Source of the DNA: Deltaproteobacteria bacterium | GTDB lineage: Bacteria; Desulfobacterota; Desulfobacteria; Desulfobacterales; ETH-SRB1 | Length of the DNA stretch: 6,686 nucleotides | Assembly (NCBI GenBank): GCA_019314185.1 | Contig: JAFCZU010000279.1 | Coordinates: forward strand, 1 to 6,686 | Direction of reading: 5' to 3' | Shown: positions 1-5,039 of the stretch, piece by piece | Position numbering within the stretch: position 1 is the first letter of the stretch | Layout of the letters: each line of letters opens with the position of its first letter | The notes under the pieces: generated by a model | Database searches by the model: none | Told to the model about the DNA's origin: nothing | The model's input: only the letters and a program-made list of their open reading frames with translations | Position numbers and translations under genes: made by a program

Positions 1-912
1 GTTTGGTTGACGCAGCGCCTAATGGCAGAGCTTTTTCAAAAAGATGTCAGAACTATAAATCACCATATCCAGAGCATTTACGAAGAAGGCGAATTAGAAC
101 CAACCCCAACTATCCGAAAATATCGGATAGTTCAAACGGAGGGGAAACGGCAGGTTTCCCGTATTGTGGATTTTTACAACCTGGATATGATCATCTCTGT
201 AGGTTACCGCGTCAAAAGTCATGTGGCAACCCGATTCCGTATCTGGGCAACCGGGCGGCTGAAAGAATACATCATCAAAGGATTTGTGCTGGATGATGAA
301 CGCCTGAAAAATCCTGATTTGCCTTTTGATTATTTTGAGGAACTGACCCGTCGCATTCAGGATATTCGCACATCGGAGCGACGGTTTTATCAGAAAATTA
401 CCGATATTTACGCTACCAGTATTGATTATGATCCGACACTTGATATCAGCATTGAATTTTTCAAAACTGTGCAGAATAAAATGCACTGGGCTATTACCGG
501 TCAAACCGCGGCAGAGATTGTTCATTCAAGGGCTGATGCTGAAAAAACCGATATGGGGCTGACGAATTACCGTGGCGCTAAAGTCCGAAAACAGGATGTG
601 ATTATTGCCAAGAACTATCTTGCTGAAGATGAACTGGCAGCGCTCAATAATCTGGTTGAACAATATCTGATTTTTGCAGAAGGTCAGGCGATGCGACGTA
701 TTCCTATGCATATGAGTGACTGGATAAAAAAACTGAATGCTTTTTTAGATATTAACGAACGCGATATTCTGACACATGCCGGAAAAATTTCCCACGAAAT
801 AGCGAAACAATTGGCAGAATCAGAATATCAGAAATTCCATATTAAAAGATTGGAAGAAAACAAAAACACGCTCAGTGATTTTGATAAAGCGGCAAAACAA
901 AATGAGTCTTGA
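1..912 (+). CDS. rhuM: RhuM family protein, 5' end outside window
   Basis: The frame is open from base 1 and reads V-W-L-T-Q at its first codons, an internal RhuM motif, so the true start lies upstream, by about 25-30 codons judging from family members. The TTG at position 7 is inside the conserved motif and is not a start. Codons 8-32 form a helix-turn-helix-like segment with MAELFQKDVRTINHHI. Further conserved blocks are DFYNLDMIISVGYRVKSH, the RIWAT stretch, FYQKITDIYATSIDYDP, GAKVRKQDVIIAKNYL and ILTHAGKIS. RhuM is named from Salmonella pathogenicity island 3 and is common in genomic islands, often near type I restriction genes. Its biochemical role is unknown, and a DNA-binding role is only inferred. 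As I recall the family, the tail continues some 10 residues past FDKAAKQ, whereas this copy stops at NES, where it runs into ade. The stop is followed directly by a second, out-of-frame-neutral TGA. Confidence 0.93.
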   Translation, partial: VWLTQRLMAELFQKDVRTINHHIQSIYEEGELEPTPTIRKYRIVQTEGKRQVSRIVDFYNLDMIISVGYRVKSHVATRFRIWATGRLKEYIIKGFVLDDERLKNPDLPFDYFEELTRRIQDIRTSERRFYQKITDIYATSIDYDPTLDISIEFFKTVQNKMHWAITGQTAAEIVHSRADAEKTDMGLTNYRGAKVRKQDVIIAKNYLAEDELAALNNLVEQYLIFAEGQAMRRIPMHMSDWIKKLNAFLDINERDILTHAGKISHEIAKQLAESEYQKFHIKRLEENKNTLSDFDKAAKQNES

Positions 913-2614
913 TGAAATTATCAAATCAGCACGCGGAGAAAAAGAAGCGGATATTCTTTTAACCAATGCCAGGATTGTCAATGTGTTTTCCGGTGAAATC
1001 GTTGCCGGCAGCATAGCGATAGCCGGCGGTTACATCGTTGGGCTTGGCGCATATTCTGCAAAAAAAACAGTGGACATGAAAGAACGATTTGTCTGCCCCG
1101 GTTTTATCGATGCCCATGTCCATATAGAAAGCTCCATGACATGTATCACCGAGTTTGCCAGGGCCATAATTCCATTCGGCACTACAACGGTTTTTGCAGA
1201 CCCGCATGAAATAGCAAATGTGCTTGGGACTGATGGAATAAATTATATGCTTGAATCAAGCAAAAACCAGCCCATGAATATATATTTTACCCTGTCTTCA
1301 TGTGTTCCTGCAACAGACATGGAAACCTCCGGAGCAAAGTTAGGCATTGCTGAATTAATGCCTTTTATGAGCAATGACAGGATTGCGGCTCTGGCTGAAA
1401 TGATGAATTTTCCAGGCGTAATATACAGAGACCCGGAAGTGTTGAAAAAGATTGAAATGGCAAAAACCCACAGGAAACCTGTTGACGGTCATGCGCCGGG
1501 CCTGACAGGAAAAAATCTTAACGCCTATATTGCCGCAGGCATTTCAAGCGATCATGAATGCACAACAGCAAGGGAAGCCAAAGAAAGGCTCGATGCAGGC
1601 ATGCATATCATGATTCGCGAGGGAACCGCAGTCAAAAATCTATCATCTCTTATTCCAATTATAAACGAGCGATCTTCAAGGCGTATTATGTGGTGTACAG
1701 ATGACAGGCATCCGCATGATATCATGCAACAGGGACATATTGATTCAATGGTTCGCGGAGCCATACAGTCAGGCATAGATCCTGTCATTGCCATTCAAAT
1801 GGCAACAATAAATCCCGCGGAATATTTTGGTATAAAGGATATAGGCGCAATCGGACCGGGAAGACGGGCAGATTTACTTGTATTTTCAGATATGCATAAT
1901 CTGCAAATTGAACAGGTTTATACCAATGGAATCCTGGTGGCGGAAAACAATCAAATGTCTCCTGAAATCCGCAAACCGGTTTCTATACCATCTAAGCCAT
2001 CTATGAATGTTAAGTTTGATGCAATAGATTTTTCCATTGCTGCTGAATCAAACCATATAAGAGTTATTGATGTTGTACCGGATCAGATAATAACGGGTCA
2101 AAGTGTCCTGGAGGTGTGTGTATCTGAAAATAATGCTATTGCTGATGTTTCGCGGGACATTTTAAAGATTGCGGTTGTTGAAAGGCACACAGGATCAGGC
2201 AATATCGGCAAGGGCTTTGTAAGAGGTTTTGGATTAAAGAAGGGCGCTCTGGCTTCGAGCGTTGCGCACGACTCTCACAATATAATAGTTGTCGGGACAA
2301 ATGACGAAGACATGAAAACAGCGGTAGAAGCTGTAATAAAAATGGGCGGAGGCCTGGCCGCTTCATGTGACAATAAAGCATGCGCCACCCTTCCGCTTCC
2401 TGTTGCAGGACTGATGTCTCAGGAGCCTGTTTATGCTGTGAGAGAAAAGATGGACAAACTGCTTGAAGTTGCGCGAGATTTCGGCGCAATCTTAAACGAC
2501 CCTTTTATGACCCTGTCCTTTTTAGCGCTTCCGGTCATTCCCGAGCTGAAAATCACAGACAAAGGGCTTGTAGATGTAAAGCAGTTTTGTATAGTCCCGC
2601 TTTTCGCAGAATAA
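902..2614 (+). CDS. ade: Adenine deaminase
   Basis: This is a complete 570-residue adenine deaminase, the normal family length. It converts adenine to hypoxanthine and ammonia in the cytoplasm for purine salvage and belongs to the metal-dependent amidohydrolase superfamily. Visible motifs are PGFIDAHVHIESSMT with metal-binding H72 and H74, ADPHE around D100-H102-E103, GHAPG with H197, SSDHECTT with D217-H218-E219, REGTAVKN from 239, WCTDDRHPHD with D267-D268, GPGRRADLLV from 318, and the C-terminal HDSHNIIVVGTND from 456 followed by GGGLA. The ATG at 902 gives the usual N-terminus MSLDEIIKSARGEKEADILL. An upstream in-frame GTG at 875 would add nine residues that lie inside rhuM and fit no family pattern. 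There is no good Shine-Dalgarno before 902. The start overlaps the rhuM stop by 11 bp, so translational coupling to rhuM is plausible. No clear terminator follows the stop. Confidence 0.97.
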   Translation: MSLDEIIKSARGEKEADILLTNARIVNVFSGEIVAGSIAIAGGYIVGLGAYSAKKTVDMKERFVCPGFIDAHVHIESSMTCITEFARAIIPFGTTTVFADPHEIANVLGTDGINYMLESSKNQPMNIYFTLSSCVPATDMETSGAKLGIAELMPFMSNDRIAALAEMMNFPGVIYRDPEVLKKIEMAKTHRKPVDGHAPGLTGKNLNAYIAAGISSDHECTTAREAKERLDAGMHIMIREGTAVKNLSSLIPIINERSSRRIMWCTDDRHPHDIMQQGHIDSMVRGAIQSGIDPVIAIQMATINPAEYFGIKDIGAIGPGRRADLLVFSDMHNLQIEQVYTNGILVAENNQMSPEIRKPVSIPSKPSMNVKFDAIDFSIAAESNHIRVIDVVPDQIITGQSVLEVCVSENNAIADVSRDILKIAVVERHTGSGNIGKGFVRGFGLKKGALASSVAHDSHNIIVVGTNDEDMKTAVEAVIKMGGGLAASCDNKACATLPLPVAGLMSQEPVYAVREKMDKLLEVARDFGAILNDPFMTLSFLALPVIPELKITDKGLVDVKQFCIVPLFAE

Positions 2615-2655
2615 GCGGAAAAATACAGAACAGCGGTTATTCGCAATGGTCAATT

Positions 2656-2688
2656 GTTTAAAAGAGTTTTAAAAGAGTTTTAAAAGAC
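2656..2688. repeat. 11-bp tandem repeat, three copies
   Basis: Three adjacent copies of TTTTAAAAGAG are visible: 2656-2666 (first base G instead of T), 2667-2677 (exact) and 2678-2688 (last base C instead of G). The period is close to one DNA helical turn. Each unit contains the self-complementary core TTTTAAAA. It lies 42 bp past the ade stop. The function is unknown. It could be a protein-binding array or simple slippage. Confidence 0.85.
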
Positions 2689-2813
2689 TATGCCTGCTAA
2701 CCTGGTGAAAAGTAACGATTTGTTATCTATTATAAAAAGACCGAACAAGGGTATTTATTTTCTCGTTCATTTACCAGCTTACACTTTTAAAAAAATTGTA
2801 ACCTACTTTAAAA

Positions 2814-3026
2814 TTGCCGTTTTTTATGCACTTTAAAACCATTATTTGGCGTACCGGACAAGCTACTGGGGAAGTTGGTGGGGAAGTTGGTGGGGAAGTC
2901 CAAAGAGTAGTTATTGTGATGAATGGAGAAATGAAAAGAGCCGAAATTCAGCACGCCCATGATTTTATGCGTTTCTTGTTTTATTTTGCGTGTTTTACGG
3001 AGATCGCAGACATATATTTTGTCTAA
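2814..3026 (+). pseudogene. C-terminal remnant of AlbA/RecG-like ATP-binding protein
   Basis: This 70-codon open frame begins at a TTG and has no ribosome binding site. Residues 8-48 read KTIIWRTGQATGEV, then two more GGEV units, then NGEMKRAEIQHA. This matches the linker and the first helices of the C-terminal winged helix of proteins annotated as AlbA_2-domain or RecG-like ATP-binding proteins, in which an IWR stretch, GEV repeats and GEMKRxEIQ are followed by LGLK. The whole N-terminal catalytic part is missing. An in-frame TAA lies just upstream at 2799-2801. After EIQHA the homology stops abruptly, where the fic-flanking direct repeat begins (2951), and residues 49-70 are only a translation of that repeat. 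I read it as a gene cut at both ends. The family assignment is from memory of its motifs. Confidence 0.7.
2868..2899 (+). repeat. 12-bp in-frame repeat coding GEV linkers
   Basis: GGGGAAGTTGGT occurs at 2868-2879 and 2880-2891, with a partial third copy at 2892-2899. It encodes GEVGGEVGGEV in the gene remnant. Such GEV or EVT repeats are typical linkers before the winged helix in this family. Confidence 0.85.
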
Positions 3027-3085
3027 TTTTATGAGCTATTGAAAACCAGGAAACCCGTTGATTTTGCCGGCGGGTTTGTTAACAT
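2951..3085. repeat. Direct repeat copy A, upstream of fic
   Basis: This 135-bp copy is nearly identical to 4281-4411, with only scattered substitutions and one- or two-base gaps. The longest shared block runs through the AT-rich middle, including TTTTACGGAGATCGCAGACA and the small inverted repeat AGACA...TGTCT. It closes with a hairpin, AAACCCG (3051-3057) pairing with CGGGTTT (3071-3077), followed by GTTAACAT. It cuts into the gene remnant before it and ends 62 bp before fic. Reading frames through the two copies differ because of a one-base gap, so it is probably non-coding. Confidence 0.92.
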
Positions 3086-3133
3086 TGGGGAATAAGGGCT
3101 ATTGAGACGGAATCAGATAGTTAAAAAATAAAC

Positions 3134-3140
3134 GGAAAGA
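3134..3140 (+). promoter_or_regulatory. Ribosome binding site of fic
   Basis: GGAAAGA lies 7 bases before the ATG at 3148 and supports that start. A second ATG follows directly at 3151 and cannot be excluded. Confidence 0.6.
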
Positions 3141-3147
3141 AACTATT

Positions 3148-4191
3148 ATGATGACATTGCGACAATTTTCTGCGGAGCCATCCACAATTCCCACCATTAC
3201 CAGTTGGTATCTGGCCGATTTGAGTAAAGCGCAGGGTAAACAGGAATTGTTTACTCATCAATCGCCTCAAAAACTCAAGATTCTTCGCGAGCATGCCCTG
3301 ATTGAGAGCGCTGTTTCTTCAAACCGCATTGAAGGCATAAATGTTGACCAGTCCCGGATTAATACACTTATTTTGGGGGAACCGTTTTTAAAGAACCGGG
3401 ATGAAGAGGAGGTTCGAGGCTACCGTGACGCTTTGCGACTCATCCATGAAAAGGCCGGGGGAATTGCCATTTCAGAGGATACTATCCTGAAATTTCATAA
3501 ACTTTCGCGCGGGCAAATATGGGATGCCGGTAAATATAGGGAAAAGAACATAGACATCATCCAGAAATACCCTGATGGCCGCCGGCGGGTGCGTTTTGAA
3601 ACTGTTCCCGCAGATCAAACGCCTCAAGCTATGAGCGAAACGATTGAACTCTGGTCTCGTGGGCTTCGAGAACGATGGGCTCACCCTTTTGTCCTTCTGG
3701 CCGCCCTGAATCTCGATTTCCTGTGCATTCATCCCTTTCGTGATGGCAATGGCCGAGTCTCGCGTCTTCTTTTGCTGCTGACCTGTTACCACTCAGGACT
3801 TGAAGTTGGCCGCTATATAAGCCTGGAACGGCTGATTGAACAAAACAAAGAACGCTACTACGAAACGCTTGAGCAAAGCTCGCAGGGCTGGCATGAAGGA
3901 AATCATGACCCATGGCCTTATATCAATTACATTCTCTCAATTCTCAAAAATGCTTATCGTGAATTTGAAAATCGCGTCGATCAGATGAAAAGTCCCCGCG
4001 GAGCCAAAACAGAGCAGGTCGAGGCAGCGGTTAAAGCATTTTCCGGAACATTTACCCTCTATGAACTTGAATGCGCATGTATGGGTGTTAGCCGGGACAT
4101 GGTTAGAAAAGTGTTGAGAAATTTACAAAAGACTGGATTCGTAGAATGCCTGGGCCGTGGTCCCGGGGCGGTTTGGCAAAAAAAAGGGTAG
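3148..4191 (+). CDS. Fic family protein (probable AMP-transferase)
   Basis: This 347-residue protein has the complete Fic catalytic motif HPFRDGNGRVSR at 195-206, with catalytic H195, D199 and the GNGR anion-binding loop. Active Fic enzymes transfer AMP from ATP to a hydroxyl of a target protein. An N-terminal inhibitory helix motif, SNRIEG at 58-63 (S/T-x3-E-G), places it in class II, in which E62 would block ATP binding until the helix moves. Residues 85-135 contain the EVRGYRDAL and LHKLS-type helices of the Fic/DOC fold. About 285-345 forms a predicted winged helix (VSRDMVRKVLRNLQKTGFVE). The length is normal for the standalone Fic plus winged-helix type. The target is unknown. It could act as a toxin, a regulator or a phage-defence effector, and no antitoxin gene is adjacent. 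The gene is bracketed by direct repeats. Its stop follows an A8 run where a -1 shift would extend it by 17 residues. Confidence 0.95.
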   Translation: MMTLRQFSAEPSTIPTITSWYLADLSKAQGKQELFTHQSPQKLKILREHALIESAVSSNRIEGINVDQSRINTLILGEPFLKNRDEEEVRGYRDALRLIHEKAGGIAISEDTILKFHKLSRGQIWDAGKYREKNIDIIQKYPDGRRRVRFETVPADQTPQAMSETIELWSRGLRERWAHPFVLLAALNLDFLCIHPFRDGNGRVSRLLLLLTCYHSGLEVGRYISLERLIEQNKERYYETLEQSSQGWHEGNHDPWPYINYILSILKNAYREFENRVDQMKSPRGAKTEQVEAAVKAFSGTFTLYELECACMGVSRDMVRKVLRNLQKTGFVECLGRGPGAVWQKKG

Positions 4192-4238
4192 TACCCTTAA
4201 AAAGGGGTAATAAAGAGGGTAATAAGGCAAACACCTGA
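4178..4238 (+). other. A8 run with out-of-frame C-terminal extension of fic
   Basis: Eight A residues (4178-4185) precede the in-frame GGG-TAG end of fic. In the zero frame the last codons are CAA AAA AAA GGG TAG, which contains the slippery heptamer A-AAA-AAA. After a -1 shift the frame reads RVVPLKRGNKEGNKANT and stops at TGA 4236-4238. The DNA of this tail has a short repeat (GGGGTAATAAA then GAGGGTAATAAG). A small hairpin, GGGT-AGT-ACCC (4186-4196), sits directly after the run. It may be programmed frameshifting, an old frameshift mutation, or a homopolymer sequencing error. Confidence 0.45.
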
Positions 4239-4280
4239 TGAAAAGACATATGTGGAGATCCCCTTTATGTGGGCAGCGGA

Positions 4281-4411
4281 GCACCCATATTTTTATGCGT
4301 TTCTTGTTTTATTTGCGTGTTTTACGGAGATCGCAGACATATATTTTGTCTAATTTTATGAGCTATTGGAAACCAGAGACCTGTTGATTTTGCCGGCTGG
4401 TTTTTTAACAT
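4281..4411. repeat. Direct repeat copy B, downstream of fic
   Basis: This 131-bp copy matches 2951-3085 in the same orientation, so fic lies between two direct repeats whose starts are 1330 bp apart. It begins with GCACCCAT, 89 bp after the fic stop, and ends with TTTTTTAACAT. Compared with copy A, the changes cluster in the terminal hairpin region, where both arms differ yet pairing is kept with a different 5' arm. It lies 93 bp from the 3' end of selC. Confidence 0.92.
4370..4406 (+). terminator. Terminator-like hairpin after fic
   Basis: AAACCAG (4370-4376) pairs with CTGGTTT (4397-4403), and the 3' arm runs into a six-T tract (4401-4406). The loop of 20 bases is long for a standard terminator, so function is likely but not certain. 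It forms the end of direct repeat copy B. Confidence 0.5.
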
Positions 4412-4504
4412 CGTGGCATATGCCTTGGTGCGGGGGTGCAGCAGCATGGGAGTGTTAAAAAGAATTTAAGGCTGTCAGAGCAGCGAATAGATATCAACAA
4501 GTTG

Positions 4505-4602
4505 TGGCGGAAGTGCATGGGAATCGAACCCACCCGGGACGGTTTTAGCGCCCCACACCGGATTTGAAGTCCGGGAGCCCCACCAGTGAGCTGCGCACTT
4601 CC
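4505..4602 (-). tRNA. selC: tRNA-Sec (anticodon UCA)
   Basis: Read on the minus strand, the gene begins GGAAGTGC and ends GCACTTCC-GCCA, giving an 8-bp acceptor stem, discriminator G and an encoded CCA. The anticodon arm CCGGA-CTTCAAA-TCCGG carries anticodon TCA, which reads UGA as selenocysteine. The T arm is GTGGG-TTCGATT-CCCAT (5 bp), so acceptor plus T stems total 13 bp as in bacterial tRNA-Sec. The D stem pairs AGCTC with GGGCT. The long variable arm pairs GGGGCG with CGTCCC around CTAAAAC. The length of 98 nt including CCA and the overall match to E. coli tRNA-Sec make this secure. The selA, selB and selD genes are not in the window. Confidence 0.97.
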
Positions 4603-4627
4603 ATTTTGGCAGAGGTTGTCAAAGGTT

Positions 4628-4655
4628 ATCATATTATTATAATATTTTTTGTCAA
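4628..4655 (-). promoter_or_regulatory. Sigma70-type promoter of selC
   Basis: On the minus strand a perfect -35 box, TTGACA (4650-4655), is followed after 16 bp by the -10 box TATGAT (4628-4633). Transcription would start near 4621, about 19 bases before the mature 5' end of tRNA-Sec, a reasonable leader for RNase P processing. The spacer is almost pure A/T. Confidence 0.75.
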
Positions 4656-4770
4656 TAAATATGTAACCATCCTTAAGGCATCAAAAGAAATAGGCCATTT
4701 TTACCACAGGGCACACAGCGATTACAAAGGAATAGATTATTAAAAGCGCTATTACGAAAGTACGAAAAAT

Positions 4771-4869
4771 GATGGTCTCGTAAAAAATCTTTTGTGAACG
4801 GCTTTGAATATTTCAATTGCGCCCAAAATGATTATGAAGTAAACAAAATCGACTTTTTACGAATTCATC
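4771..4869. repeat. MITE-like element with imperfect terminal inverted repeats
   Basis: The left end starts GATGGTCTCGTAAAAAATC (4771-4789). The right end (4851-4869), when reverse-complemented, matches it at 15 of 19 positions, with a nearly perfect 12-bp core of TCGTAAAAAATC against its complement. The 61-bp centre has no coding capacity. No target-site duplication is obvious. It could be a small non-autonomous mobile element or a repeat that folds as RNA. Confidence 0.5.
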
Positions 4870-4870
4870 A

Positions 4871-4926
4871 ACGTTGAATATCGAACGTCCAGCATCGAAG
4901 GATGATGTCGCTTTGCTCTTCAATTT
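4871..4926. repeat. Heptad repeat and shared block, upstream of larC
   Basis: Four 7-bp units follow one another: ACGTTGA, ATATCGA, ACGTCCA, GCATCGA (4871-4898). A block GATGATGTCGCTTTGCTCTT (4901-4920) comes next. The same arrangement, in the same orientation, lies downstream of larC at 6234-6297 with the same block differing by one base. Confidence 0.8.
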
Positions 4927-4981
4927 ATTATAAAATTGAATGAGAAAAAAAGATACAGAGGTCAGAAGATAAAGCGGAAAG

Positions 4982-5016
4982 CCGGCAACAGTGAACCGTT
5001 AAACCATAAACCGTTT
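4982..5016. repeat. Degenerate heptad run directly before larC
   Basis: The sequence divides into 7-bp units CCGGCAA, CAGTGAA, CCGTTAA, ACCATAA, ACCGTTT. The CCGTGAA-type units recur after larC (6308-6321). A single GAGGTCA unit, the type repeated five times at the end of larC, sits nearby at about 4958-4964. Confidence 0.6.
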
Positions 5017-5023
5017 TTTAACC

Positions 5024-5029
5024 AGGAGA
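5024..5029 (+). promoter_or_regulatory. Ribosome binding site of larC
   Basis: AGGAGA is a strong Shine-Dalgarno sequence 10 bases before the ATG at 5040 and fixes that start. No clear promoter is seen in the repeat-rich DNA before it. Confidence 0.75.
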
Positions 5030-5039
5030 CCCACATAAT

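Larger units (their letters stand above)
2615..3147. other. Gene-free stretch between ade and fic
   Basis: This 533-bp stretch has no intact gene. In order it holds an 11-bp tandem repeat (2656-2688), about 125 bp of AT-rich DNA in which I see nothing recognisable (2689-2813), a decayed C-terminal gene fragment (2814-2957), the first copy of the fic-flanking direct repeat (2951-3085) and the fic leader. The fic leader has a ribosome binding site but no convincing promoter. Confidence 0.8.
4192..5039. other. Non-coding stretch between fic and larC carrying selC
   Basis: There is no protein gene in these 848 bp. They contain the shifted-frame tail of fic, a 42-bp stretch without recognisable features (4239-4280), direct repeat copy B, 93 bp without recognisable features (4412-4504), tRNA-Sec with its promoter on the minus strand, and about 110 bp (4660-4770) with only weak hints of degenerate short repeats, such as two TACGAAA units at 4753-4769. 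The inverted-repeat element and the heptad repeats before larC follow. Confidence 0.8.

Noticed and set aside
3..296. Open frame of 97 codons in frame 3 at the window start
   Set aside because: It overlaps the conserved RhuM coding sequence in another frame and has no recognisable content.
875..901. GTG at 875 as the start of ade
   Set aside because: The nine extra residues lie inside rhuM and do not fit the family. ATG 902 gives the standard N-terminus.
2597..2618. Hairpin CCGCTT/AAGCGG at the ade stop as a terminator
   Set aside because: It has a 10-base loop and is followed by A residues, not T, so it is unlikely to terminate + strand transcription.
959..2646. Several minus-strand open frames opposite ade
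   Set aside because: They are shadows of a well-conserved gene, and none shows a known domain or ribosome binding site.
2951..3085. Integron attC site, suggested by the gene-repeat-gene-repeat order
   Set aside because: The ends do not give the paired RYYYAAC and GTTRRRY core boxes, and the two ends of the repeat are not complementary to each other over its length.
4238..4387. 49-codon open frame after fic, starting at an ATG that overlaps the TGA of the shifted fic frame
   Set aside because: Most of it is direct repeat copy B, and the matching frame in copy A is broken by a one-base difference, so coding is not conserved.
4405..4632. Minus-strand open frame of 75 codons over the selC locus
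   Set aside because: It lies across tRNA-Sec and its leader. The tRNA fold is unambiguous, and the protein sequence has no recognisable pattern.
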